The notes under the pieces are model-generated. The model was given only the letters and a program-made list of their open reading frames with translations, did not search any database and had not been told where the DNA came from. Below, piece after piece: positions 1-6,064 of a stretch of 11,169 nt of DNA. The position numbers and the translations under genes are program-made. Position 1 is the stretch's first letter. Each line of letters begins with the position of its first letter. Source of the DNA: Clostridiales bacterium UBA1389 (GTDB taxonomy: Bacteria > Bacillota > Clostridia > Oscillospirales > CAG-382); contig DBQR01000019.1 in NCBI GenBank assembly GCA_002305335.1, positions 1-11,169 of the forward strand. The letters run 5' to 3'.

Positions 1-354
1 TATCAAGCATATCGTCAATAATATCATTTATATGTACATCACTGTATTCGTAGGTGCTGAATTTTTCGATTCGGCCTACAAAAATATAATTATACGCTAC
101 CGCCAGTTCCCGGTAATCCTAAATATTAAAGGCCCAACTTGCATCAATATAAGAAATTTTGTAGTCATACGGAATTACTTTATAGATGGCTAAGCACAAA
201 AGCAGGCTTAATATAATGACTAATGCAATTGCTGCCTTTTTGTGGTGCTTTAATAAGCCGGCTGTTTTGGTTTTTGACTTTGGCAAATTGTACGAACCTT
301 CTTTTAAGTTATAATTATCATTTGAAACATTCGGTTTAATAAAAACATTGCCAT
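1..354 (-). pseudogene. Decayed membrane-anchored protein gene, unknown family, runs off left edge
   Basis: Read on the minus strand, a GGAGG ribosome binding site (363-367) stands 8 bases before an ATG (352-354), but that ATG frame stops after 17 codons. A neighbouring frame is coherent: an N-terminal tail of about 38 residues, a single membrane span (AALVIILSLL-type, seen as KKAAIALVIILSLLLCLAIY), then an outside-type segment. It is interrupted by an in-frame TAG at 119-121, and the same frame continues as DYRELAVAYNYIFVGRIEKF to the window edge. The simplest reading is a one-base loss just after the ATG plus a nonsense mutation. The post-span segment resembles predicted extracellular proteins of Clostridia, but I cannot name the family. 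It lies 36 bases downstream of another decayed minus-strand gene, suggesting an old two-gene unit. Base composition is much more AT-rich than the intact genes. Confidence 0.6.
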
Positions 355-389
355 TTTAATTACCTCCAAATATTATGTATAATTGTGAA

Positions 390-662
390 TTAAGGTAAAA
401 AATCACCAAAATCTGAATTAAATTGAAATGCGCTAAAGAATGAATACTTATCATCTTTACTTAAGGATATGTTTCTATAGTGAAATGGTTCTGGGTATGT
501 CTATGCCACATATGCACCGTCGGATTGAATAAAATGCTTTTCAAGCATTACCCTTTTTGAAGTATCTTCTTCAAGAATAAATACTTTCTTAAACATGACT
601 TCATTTTCCATCGCAATAATATTATCACAAAAGCCAAACGATATCAATACCAAAAATAGAAA
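390..662 (-). pseudogene. Decayed small secreted-type protein gene, unknown family
   Basis: On the minus strand one frame is open from 662 to a TAA at 390-392, broken only by a TAG at 501-503. Its start is hydrophobic (LFLVLISFGF, then CDN), like the end of a signal peptide. A charged region follows (ENEVMFKKVFILEEDTSKRV), then, after the TAG, TYPEPFHYRNISLSKDDKYS and the C-terminus. No ATG or ribosome binding site fits this frame. A second hydrophobic stretch in another frame just upstream (around 640-690) suggests that the true N-terminus was lost to a frameshift. The next minus-strand remnant starts 36 bases beyond the stop. I do not recognise the family. That the reading stays protein-like on both sides of the TAG supports former coding; chance cannot be fully excluded in AT-rich DNA. 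Confidence 0.5.
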
Positions 663-705
663 TTAATAGGATAATTATATTGTAATTGAAGATTACCGTT
701 TGCTA

Positions 706-734
706 TTGCATTAATCTGACCTGACTGATATAAT
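706..734 (+). promoter_or_regulatory. Extended -10 promoter for tex
   Basis: TATAAT at 729-734 is preceded by TG at 726-727, giving an extended -10 (TGATATAAT). A weak -35, TTGCAT (706-711), lies 17 bases upstream. Transcription would begin near 741, leaving a leader of about 84 nt before tex. The strong -10 and TG motif compensate for the poor -35. Nothing else recognisable lies in 663-824 apart from the tex ribosome binding site (GGAAGG, 814-819). Confidence 0.6.
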
Positions 735-824
735 TAAGCTTGTTATAAGAAGCTCCATTCATAAACAAACAATCCCACCGGGAAAAATATAAACTGTATC
801 ACATCAAAAGCACGGAAGGTTAAC

Positions 825-2975
825 ATGGACATTATTTCAACCCTTATCCAAGAACTGAATATTAAACCCTGGCAGGCGGAGGCGGCGGTCAAGCTGATTG
901 ACGAGGGAAACACCCTCCCCTTTATCGCTCGCTACCGGAAGGAGGCCACCGGCTCCCTTGACGATGCCACCCTTCGGGACCTCTATGACCGGTTAAATTA
1001 CCTCCGCTCCCTTAACGAACAGCGGGAAAAAGTGCGCAAAGCCATTGAGGAACAGGGCAACCTCACCGAAGAAATCTCAAAAGCCCTTGACGAAGCCGTA
1101 ACCCTCACCGAAATCGAGGACATCTACCGCCCCTTCCGCCCCAAGCGGAGGACAAGGGCAACCATCGCCAAGGAAAAAGGGCTTGACGCTCTTGCCGAAG
1201 CCATCTACGCCCAGGACGAAAACATGGATTATCATGATTTTGCCGCCTCATTTATAAATGAGGAAAAAGGGGTTCTGACTTCGGATGACGCCATAAACGG
1301 CGCCCTTGACATAATCGCAGAAACCGTCTCCGACGACGCCGAGGGAAGAAAGCGGATTCGCTATGTCTGCTTCCACAACGGGTTTATCCGCTGTGTGGGG
1401 GATAAAGAGGACTTGGGAGTATATGAAATGTATGCCGACCGGCTGGAACCCATATCCAGGGTGCCGGGGCACCGCATTCTTGCCATGAACCGGGGGGAAA
1501 AGGAGGAATTCCTTAAGGTTTCGATAGAATTCGACCGGACAAAAGCCCTGAAAATCCTTGAAAATATCCATGTAAAGTCAAACGGCACCGCCGGACAGCT
1601 GGTAATAAAGGCGGTAAACGACGCCTACGACCGGCTTATTTTCCCCTCAATCGAACGGGAAATAAGAAACGAATTGACCGAAAACGCCTCCAATGCCGCC
1701 ATAAAGGTGTTTGCCCAGAACACCAGACAACTGTTAATGCAGCCTCCCTTAAGGGGGAAAGTAACCATAGGTCTTGACCCCGGCTACCGTACCGGCTGCA
1801 AGGTGGCGGTGGTGGACGAAACCGGCAAGGTCCTTGACACCGGGGTTATTTATCCCGTTCCCCCCCATAACAGAATTGCCGAAGCAAGGGAAACTATAAA
1901 AAGATTAATTAAAAAGCATAACGCGAAGGTCATCGCCATCGGCAACGGCACCGCTTCAAGGGAAACCGAAATGTTTGCTTCCGACGCCGTAAATGAATTT
2001 GACGGTAAAGTGGCTTATATGGTGGTAAGCGAAGCGGGGGCGTCGGTTTATTCCGCGTCCAAGCTTGCCCAGGAGGAATTTCCCGATTACGACGTTACCC
2101 TGCGTTCCGCCGTTTCCATAGCCCGCCGTCTGCAGGACCCCCTTGCCGAACTGGTTAAAATCGACCCCAAAGCCATAGGAGTAGGCCAGTACCAGCACGA
2201 TATGCCCCAGAAACACCTCGGGGAAGCCCTGGACGGGGTGGTGGAGGACTGCGTCAACTCCGTGGGGGCGGACTTAAACACCGCTTCTGCCCCTCTCCTT
2301 TCAAGAATCGCCGGTATAAATTCGGCAATAGCAAAAAATATTGTGGCATACCGGGAGCAGAACGGACGCTTTAACACAAGAAATGAACTTAAAAAGGTTT
2401 CCAAACTGGGACCCAAAGCCTTTGAGCAGTGCGCCGGTTTTTTACGGGTACCCGACAGTAAAAACTATCTTGACCGTACCGCCGTGCATCCCGAAAGCTA
2501 TGAGTCAGCCGACAGGCTGCTGTCCCGCTTCGGCTACACCGGGGAGGAACTGAAAAAGGGGATTGTTTACGGTCTTTCGGAAAAGGTTGAAACCATAGGC
2601 ACCTCCGCCCTTGCGGCGGAGCTGGGTATAGGCGAACCCACCCTTATTGATATTATAAAGGAGCTGGAACGCCCCGGGCGGGACCCCCGGGACGAACTTC
2701 CTCCCCCCATGCTGCGTACCGACATAATGGGGATTGAGGATTTAAAGCCCGGCATGGAGCTAACCGGCACGGTGAGAAACGTTACCGATTTCGGCGCCTT
2801 TGTGGATATCGGCGTCCACCATGACGGTCTTGTACATGTAACCCAGATTTCAAACAATTATATCCGCCACCCATCGGAAGCATTGAAAGTGGGGGACATT
2901 ATAACCGTCTGGGTTATTTCCGCCGATGTTCAAAAGGGTAGAATATCCTTAACAATGAAAAAGCCGAAAGAATAG
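825..2975 (+). CDS. tex: Tex-family RNA-binding transcription accessory protein
   Basis: Tex is a cytoplasmic nucleic-acid-binding protein of the Tex/Spt6 family, linked to transcription and, in some bacteria, toxin expression and stress survival; its exact biochemical role is not settled. The 716-residue product has the full family layout and usual length. The helical N-terminal Tex region includes LPFIARYRKEATGSLDD (31-47) and YRPFRPKRRTRATIAKEKGL (101-120). A YqgF/RNase H-like fold begins at GLDPGYRTG (316-324), with GNGTASRE near 373-380 and SEAGASVYSAS at 402-412. Helix-hairpin-helix segments follow around GADLNTAS (481-488) and 490-560. A C-terminal S1 RNA-binding domain occupies about 640-713 (GTVRNVTDFGAFVDIGVHHD). 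The ATG has a GGAAGG ribosome binding site 5 bases upstream. The gene stands alone, with its own promoter and a probable terminator. Nothing is truncated. Confidence 0.97.
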   Translation: MDIISTLIQELNIKPWQAEAAVKLIDEGNTLPFIARYRKEATGSLDDATLRDLYDRLNYLRSLNEQREKVRKAIEEQGNLTEEISKALDEAVTLTEIEDIYRPFRPKRRTRATIAKEKGLDALAEAIYAQDENMDYHDFAASFINEEKGVLTSDDAINGALDIIAETVSDDAEGRKRIRYVCFHNGFIRCVGDKEDLGVYEMYADRLEPISRVPGHRILAMNRGEKEEFLKVSIEFDRTKALKILENIHVKSNGTAGQLVIKAVNDAYDRLIFPSIEREIRNELTENASNAAIKVFAQNTRQLLMQPPLRGKVTIGLDPGYRTGCKVAVVDETGKVLDTGVIYPVPPHNRIAEARETIKRLIKKHNAKVIAIGNGTASRETEMFASDAVNEFDGKVAYMVVSEAGASVYSASKLAQEEFPDYDVTLRSAVSIARRLQDPLAELVKIDPKAIGVGQYQHDMPQKHLGEALDGVVEDCVNSVGADLNTASAPLLSRIAGINSAIAKNIVAYREQNGRFNTRNELKKVSKLGPKAFEQCAGFLRVPDSKNYLDRTAVHPESYESADRLLSRFGYTGEELKKGIVYGLSEKVETIGTSALAAELGIGEPTLIDIIKELERPGRDPRDELPPPMLRTDIMGIEDLKPGMELTGTVRNVTDFGAFVDIGVHHDGLVHVTQISNNYIRHPSEALKVGDIITVWVISADVQKGRISLTMKKPKE

Positions 2976-2984
2976 AATACTTAT

Positions 2985-3030
2985 CCGGTATAGCAGGAAG
3001 ATATAAGCCTGATTATGCCGGTTTCTTGCT
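2985..3030 (+). terminator. Probable intrinsic terminator of tex
   Basis: Ten bases after the tex stop an imperfect stem can form between 2985-2997 (CCGGTATAGCAGG) and 3008-3021 (CCTGATTATGCCGG). The outer CCGG/CCGG and inner CAGG/CCTG pairs hold it together, with a bulge between. It is followed by the T-rich TTTCTTGCTT. The stem is imperfect and the T tract interrupted, so strength is uncertain. Confidence 0.45.
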
Positions 3031-3095
3031 TAATTGAAAAAATGTCCCAAAGTATATTGCTTATTTGTTGTGTAATTTTCGGGGGTTAAGGATAT

Positions 3096-3174
3096 TTGCT
3101 TTTTCGTGCATTTTACAATGCTACCAACTTGCTTTTTCGTGCAGATATTTATCTTTCATACTTGCTTTTTCGTG
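3096..3174. repeat. Three 13-bp direct repeats on an exact 33-bp period
   Basis: The sequence TTGCTTTTTCGTG occurs three times without mismatch, at 3096-3108, 3129-3141 and 3162-3174. Start-to-start distance is 33 bp both times. Copies 1 and 2 share a further CA on the right, and copies 2 and 3 a preceding AC. The two 20-bp spacers are unrelated to each other. The array ends 29 bp before a TATAAT (3204-3209) and 79 bp before the start of the ATPase relic. Equal spacing near three helical turns suggests binding sites for a regulator or repeat-recognising protein; that is inference, and I do not recognise the motif. Confidence 0.85.
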
Positions 3175-3203
3175 ATTTGCGTGTTATAAACCCTTATACA
3201 GGC

Positions 3204-3209
3204 TATAAT
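3204..3209 (+). promoter_or_regulatory. -10 box of the ATPase relic's promoter
   Basis: A perfect TATAAT lies 44 bases before the ATG of the DUF4143 relic. No good -35 sits at the usual distance (TTGCGT at 3177-3182 is 21 bases away). This would suit an activator-dependent promoter served by the phased repeats just upstream. A leader of about 38 nt would result. Confidence 0.35.
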
Positions 3210-3253
3210 TATATTAAGTTCACTGAAATCTTCATACTTTAAGTGGGACGGAT

Positions 3254-3413
3254 ATGACTGTTCTTAAAAGAAAAATCTATGATAGACTCCTTATATGGAA
3301 ACAAAACAGCAAAGGTTCAACCGCATTAATAATTGACGGCGCAAGACGTGTCGGCAAAACTTTTTAAGGATGAAATTATTCACCTGCCGCTTTATATGGC
3401 AATGTTTTTATAA
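3254..3413 (+). pseudogene. Gutted DUF4143/AAA_14-type ATPase gene (both ends kept, middle deleted)
   Basis: From an ATG at 3254 the first 37 codons read like the start of AAA_14/DUF4143 ATPases: LKRKIYDRLLIWKQNSKG, then the Walker A motif GARRVGKT, and then a TAA at 3365-3367. One base out of frame, the following codons 3366-3413 read KDEIIHLPLYMAMFL and stop. This closely resembles the usual C-terminus of the same family (ILYLPIYMTMFL-type). The gene therefore looks internally deleted right after Walker A, with a frame change at the junction, losing the remaining ATPase domain and the DUF4143 part (several hundred codons in intact members). Intact relatives are thought to be mobile, multi-copy ATPases of gut Clostridia with unclear function. 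The upstream repeats and the downstream terminator may be the remaining control region of the cassette. No strong ribosome binding site remains (GGGACGG, 3244-3250). Confidence 0.82.
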
Positions 3414-3464
3414 AATAAATCTATAAAAATTATAAACCCATGTTTCAATTAAATGAGCATCATG

Positions 3465-3494
3465 AAAATACCCGCAGAAATGCGGGTATTTTTT
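3465..3494 (+). terminator. Strong intrinsic terminator
   Basis: The stem AATACCCGCA / TGCGGGTATT closes on a GAAA tetraloop (3477-3480) and runs into six Ts. It lies 52 bases after the end of the ATPase relic and most likely ended its transcript. It also insulates the DUF4397 gene from upstream reading. Confidence 0.9.
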
Positions 3495-3506
3495 ATTTAT
3501 GCTTCA

Positions 3507-3512
3507 TATAAT
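3507..3512 (+). promoter_or_regulatory. Possible -10 box for the DUF4397 gene
   Basis: TATAAT lies between the terminator and the ribosome binding site of the next gene, the right place for its promoter. The -35 position falls inside the terminator hairpin (about GGGTAT) and matches poorly, so support comes only from the -10 and location. Confidence 0.3.
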
Positions 3513-3541
3513 GTAATGATTAAAAAAACGAGGTGATTTTT

Positions 3542-4183
3542 TTGAATAATACAGGCGGATGGCCGAAATACAGGAAAGCTATGGCCCAGGCCGAATCCTA
3601 TGCCAGGTTATTTCATGCGGCGCCGGGAACCCCCGCCGTTGATGTCTATGCCAACGGCAATCTGGTTACCCAGGGGTTTGCCTACGGGGAAATAACCGAA
3701 TATGTCACCGTCAACCCAGGCGCTTATAATATTCAGATTTTTCCTGCAGGCAGGACGGCAAACCCGTTGATATGCTCCTCCCTTGCCATTGTTTCCGGAA
3801 CCTCCCAGACCATTGCGGGAGTGGGGGAGCCGGGGAAGCTTTCCCTTTTCCCTATAAAAGAGGTTTATATGCCCGTCATTGACCGGCGGAGTGCCTATGT
3901 GAGATTTGCGAATTTGTCGCCGGATTCCTCTTCGGTGGATATCGCCCTCTCCGACGGGACGGTAATCCTTTCCGACATAAGCTTTATGGATTATTCCAAA
4001 TATATAACCATAACCCCCGGAACATACACCCTTCTCATGAAACCCATGGGGAGCAATGAGGTGCTGCTTACCATTACCGGTCTTAATCTTATGGCAGGGA
4101 CCATAAACACCATTTTCGCAATCGGTTTTATGGACGGGGATCCCCCCCTTGAAGCGGTTACATATCCCGACGGAATGTATTAG
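3542..4183 (+). CDS. Two-domain DUF4397 protein
   Basis: The product (213 residues from the chosen start) contains two tandem DUF4397 domains, beta-rich modules whose role is unknown. Domain 1 spans about 21-97 (ARLFHAAPGTPAVDVYANG, then VNPGAYNIQIFPAG). Domain 2 spans about 118-197 (AYVRFANLSPDSSSVDIALS, then ITPGTYTLLMKPMG). The repeated pattern R-F/L-(x)-A/N-x-(S/A)-P...VD and the PG-(A/T)-Y turn are visible in both. There is no signal peptide or membrane span, unlike many DUF4397 proteins of cell surfaces; similar signal-less forms occur in spore-forming Clostridia, so a spore-layer role is possible but unproven. I chose TTG at 3542 because GAGGTGA (3530-3536) then sits 5 bases upstream; the in-frame GTG at 3533 lies inside that ribosome binding site. 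The stop is TAG. A 96-bp gap separates it from the next gene. Confidence 0.85.
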   Translation: MNNTGGWPKYRKAMAQAESYARLFHAAPGTPAVDVYANGNLVTQGFAYGEITEYVTVNPGAYNIQIFPAGRTANPLICSSLAIVSGTSQTIAGVGEPGKLSLFPIKEVYMPVIDRRSAYVRFANLSPDSSSVDIALSDGTVILSDISFMDYSKYITITPGTYTLLMKPMGSNEVLLTITGLNLMAGTINTIFAIGFMDGDPPLEAVTYPDGMY

Positions 4184-4256
4184 AAGAAGAGATTTGTCGA
4201 AAAAGCTCACATTTTGCCGTCTGCCTCATATACTGTATCGAGTAGAATATACTCAA

Positions 4257-4272
4257 TTTACGGTAAAGGAGG
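4257..4272 (+). promoter_or_regulatory. Palindrome TTTACGGTAAA overlapping the ribosome binding site
   Basis: TTTACGGTAAA (4257-4267) is a perfect odd-centred palindrome whose last three bases begin the AAAGGAGG ribosome binding site (4265-4272) of the membrane protein gene. Its exact reverse complement, TTTACCGTAAA, recurs at 4781-4791 in the 3' untranslated region. Either it is a small DNA site, or the two copies pair in the mRNA and hide part of the ribosome binding site. Confidence 0.35.
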
Positions 4273-4279
4273 ATTTCCC

Positions 4280-4711
4280 GTGAACTATTGCGACAAAAAG
4301 TGCGGCTGCGGAGCAAGCTGCGGTCTTGCCGTCTTTGTGGGCATACTCTTCGGCATAGCGGTAGGGGTATTGTTTGCCTTCGGCTTGGTTCCCAACATTG
4401 CGCTGGCTGCCTGGGCTGCCCTTGCCATCGGCATAGTCGCCCTTGCGCTGTTGTTTGCTGCCGCCCTGGCATCCGGCGCTAATATGTGCGGGGTGCTGGG
4501 CAAGTGCGTAAGGCAACATGCCGTCTGCCTGCTGGTGGGGATAATCGGAACGATTATTTCGGCAATTATAATCATTTCGATAACCATTGTGGTTGCATCT
4601 CTTATTGTCCAGATTTTCGTTGCCATTTTAGCCTTCTTCTTTGCGTTTATGCTTACCGAGCTTATAAACCTCATAATCTGCCTCGCCTGTGAAAGCCGCC
4701 TTCGTGAATAA
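4280..4711 (+). CDS. Small cysteine-rich membrane protein, unknown function
   Basis: The 143-residue product is mostly hydrophobic. A short hydrophilic N-terminus with four cysteines (C4, C8, C10, C14) precedes membrane spans at about 14-36, 39-63, 83-108 and 109-136. Five more cysteines lie in the central loop (C70, C76), at the start of span 3 (C83) and near the C-terminus (C134, C137). The central loop is basic (GKCVRQH) and the tail charged (ESRLRE). Small membrane proteins of this type occur in Clostridia and Bacilli without known function. GTG at 4280 is chosen because AAAGGAGG (4265-4272) lies 7 bases upstream; an in-frame ATG further 5' (around 4214) has no such site and would add a hydrophilic stretch absent from related proteins. 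The cysteines suggest metal binding or disulfides; this is a guess. The gene is followed by a hairpin and a terminator. Confidence 0.8.
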   Translation: MNYCDKKCGCGASCGLAVFVGILFGIAVGVLFAFGLVPNIALAAWAALAIGIVALALLFAAALASGANMCGVLGKCVRQHAVCLLVGIIGTIISAIIIISITIVVASLIVQIFVAILAFFFAFMLTELINLIICLACESRLRE

Positions 4712-4738
4712 TCTTCAGGCAATCCTTTAGACATTACC

Positions 4739-4760
4739 TCCCGCGGCAATAGCCGCGGGA
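4739..4760. other. GC-rich hairpin without T tract
   Basis: CCCGCGGC (4740-4747) and GCCGCGGG (4752-4759) form a perfect 8-bp stem, extended by one T-A pair, around an AATA loop. No T run follows on either strand, so it is not a classical terminator. In the 3' untranslated region of the membrane protein gene it may stabilise the mRNA end. Confidence 0.6.
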
Positions 4761-4788
4761 ATCCATAAACCAAACAGCCGTTTACCGT

Positions 4789-4815
4789 AAAAAGCAGGAA
4801 CAAACCTGCTTTTTT
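4789..4815 (+). terminator. Intrinsic terminator after the membrane protein gene
   Basis: AAAAAGCAGG (4789-4798) pairs with CCTGCTTTTTT (4805-4815) across an AACAAA loop. The T-rich tail continues (TTTTTTGCTTTTTTG). It separates the membrane protein gene from the WYL regulator. Confidence 0.85.
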
Positions 4816-4838
4816 GCTTTTTTGTAACCGAAACGGGG

Positions 4839-4866
4839 TTGATTTAGGGAAATTTTCGTCTATAAT
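4839..4866 (+). promoter_or_regulatory. Sigma-A promoter of the WYL regulator
   Basis: TTGATT (4839-4844) and TATAAT (4861-4866) are separated by 16 bases. The start of transcription would fall near 4873, about 34 nt before the ATG, with AAAAGGAGG (4891-4899) in the leader. It lies just after a terminator, which fits a single-gene unit. Confidence 0.65.
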
Positions 4867-4906
4867 TGATTTAAGCTTTACAAATGCGGTAAAAGGAGGC
4901 TTAGTT

Positions 4907-5899
4907 ATGCCCCGTTCCCTTAATCAGAAGCTGAAACTGCTTCATCTTTTTAAAATCCTGAACGAGCACACCGACGACACCCATTCCCTCACCCTGACGG
5001 AAATACAAAGCCATCTTGAACACTGCGGCATTTCGGCGGAGCGGAAAAGCCTATACGACGACTTCGAAGCCCTCCGCAGCTTCGGTATCGAGGTGGAAAT
5101 AAAGCGGGAAGGGAAGGTATCCTACTGCATAGCCAACCGCACCTTCAGCCTTCCCGAACTTAAACTGCTGGTGGATGCGGTTCAGTCCTCCAAATTCATA
5201 ACCAAAAAGAAGTCCACCGAACTTATCGAAAAGCTTTCCTCACTTACCAGCGTTTATGAAAGACGGCTGCTGAACCGGCAGGTCTATGTCACCAACCGGA
5301 TTAAAACCTTCAATGAGGAGGTTTATCAGAATGTGGACGCCATACACGAAGCCATAAACGACAATAAAAAGATATCCTTCAAATATTACGAATGGACGAC
5401 GGACAAGGAAAAGCGTTTCCGCCACGACGGGGGATTGTATGTCATCTCCCCCTGGGCAATGACCTGGGACGACGAAAATTATTATATGATAGGCTTTGAT
5501 ACCGAAGCGGATATAATAAAGCATTTCCGGGTGGATAAAATGGCATTTGTCAAGCCCCTTGACGAGGTCCGGGACGGGGGCGAAAGATTTAAAAACTTTG
5601 ACATAGGCATCTATTCGATGCAGGTGTTCGGAATGTTCGGCGGGGAAAGGGAAAACGTAAGCCTGAAGTGCCATTCCTCCCTGGCGGGGGTGATAATTGA
5701 CACATTCGGCAAGGGAACCTCCTTTTTCAAAGGCGAAAGCGACAGCTTTATAATAAACGTGAACGTGGCGGTATCCCCCATTTTTTTCTCCTGGGTGTTC
5801 GGCTTCGGGGACAAAATTAAAATTCTTTCCCCGGAATATGTGGTAAAACAGTTTGAAGACCATGCGCAGAAGGTTATAAACCAATACAGTAAGAATTAA
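4907..5899 (+). CDS. WYL-domain transcriptional regulator
   Basis: This is a 330-residue cytoplasmic regulator with an N-terminal winged-helix region and a C-terminal WYL ligand-sensing domain. The N-terminus (about 5-80) carries the DeoR-like arrangement: QKLKLLHLFKILNEHTDD, then LTLTEIQSHLEHCGISAERK and SLYDDFEALRSFG. A helical linker covers about 80-150. The WYL core is at about 150-215: KKISFKYYEW, SPWAMTWDDENYYMIGFDTE (181-200) and KHFRVDKM, where the name-giving W-Y-L is represented by Y-Y-M. The WCX-type C-terminus follows (to 330). WYL domains bind small ligands or nucleic acids and occur in regulators of metabolism, DNA damage and phage defence; the ligand here is unknown. ATG at 4907 is chosen over an upstream in-frame start at 4814 because AAAGGAGG lies 7 bases before it and 4814 sits inside the preceding terminator. 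No target gene is obvious; the flanking genes have their own signals. Confidence 0.92.
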   Translation: MPRSLNQKLKLLHLFKILNEHTDDTHSLTLTEIQSHLEHCGISAERKSLYDDFEALRSFGIEVEIKREGKVSYCIANRTFSLPELKLLVDAVQSSKFITKKKSTELIEKLSSLTSVYERRLLNRQVYVTNRIKTFNEEVYQNVDAIHEAINDNKKISFKYYEWTTDKEKRFRHDGGLYVISPWAMTWDDENYYMIGFDTEADIIKHFRVDKMAFVKPLDEVRDGGERFKNFDIGIYSMQVFGMFGGERENVSLKCHSSLAGVIIDTFGKGTSFFKGESDSFIINVNVAVSPIFFSWVFGFGDKIKILSPEYVVKQFEDHAQKVINQYSKN

Positions 5900-5944
5900 G
5901 TTTTGTTTCCATAATTCTTTAAATTTAATGCCACAAACTGCTGA

Positions 5945-5973
5945 TTGACAACAATGTTTATATAGGGTATAAT
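5945..5973 (+). promoter_or_regulatory. Perfect-consensus sigma-A promoter of the hprK operon
   Basis: TTGACA (5945-5950) and TATAAT (5968-5973) match the housekeeping consensus at all twelve positions with the ideal 17-base spacer. Transcription would start near 5980, giving a leader of about 85 nt. It serves the run of five genes that begins at 6065. Confidence 0.9.
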
Positions 5974-6026
5974 CACTTATGCGAAACTGTGTTAGCAAAA
6001 TTTTCATTTTGTACTTTATAATACCT

Positions 6027-6049
6027 TTCCTTTCGATCCTTGAAAGGAA
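6027..6049 (+). promoter_or_regulatory. Leader hairpin directly before the ribosome binding site
   Basis: TTCCTTTC (6027-6034) pairs perfectly with GAAAGGAA (6042-6049) around a 7-base loop. A second CCTTTC at 6024-6029 allows a shifted alternative pairing. The stem ends one base before the AAGGGGG ribosome binding site (6051-6057) of the first operon gene, so it could affect initiation or be bound by a protein. No T tract follows, so it is not a terminator. Confidence 0.45.
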
Positions 6050-6064
6050 TAAGGGGGAACTGAA

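Noticed and set aside
119..503. Recoded TAG (pyrrolysine or amber suppression)
   Set aside because: tex and the DUF4397 gene end in TAG, and both remnants have further start defects, so decay explains them better.
3096..3174. Short CRISPR-like array (repeat-spacer-repeat-spacer-repeat)
   Set aside because: The repeat is only 13 bp and the spacers 20 bp, well below CRISPR sizes, with no cas genes and no leader.
4209..4235. Sigma-K-like promoter (AC, 16 bases, CATATACTG) before the membrane protein gene
   Set aside because: The motif is short and degenerate and one conserved base is off; it is too weak to call alone.
3608..4803. Minus-strand open frames opposite the DUF4397 and membrane protein genes
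   Set aside because: Both are antisense to genes with strong ribosome binding sites and family features; the GGGAGGTAATG seen on the minus strand near 4733-4742 comes from the GC-rich hairpin.
4822..4836. cre-like site (TTGTAACCGAAACGG) before the WYL promoter
   Set aside because: Only the left half fits the CcpA consensus; the right half fails.
4814..4906. Longer N-terminus for the WYL regulator
   Set aside because: The upstream start lies in the T tract of a terminator and before the promoter, with no ribosome binding site; the ATG at 4907 has an ideal one.
5240..6007. Long minus-strand open frame opposite the WYL regulator
   Set aside because: It lies in antisense over a well-supported gene, has no ribosome binding site or recognisable domain, and its composition follows the overlying codons.
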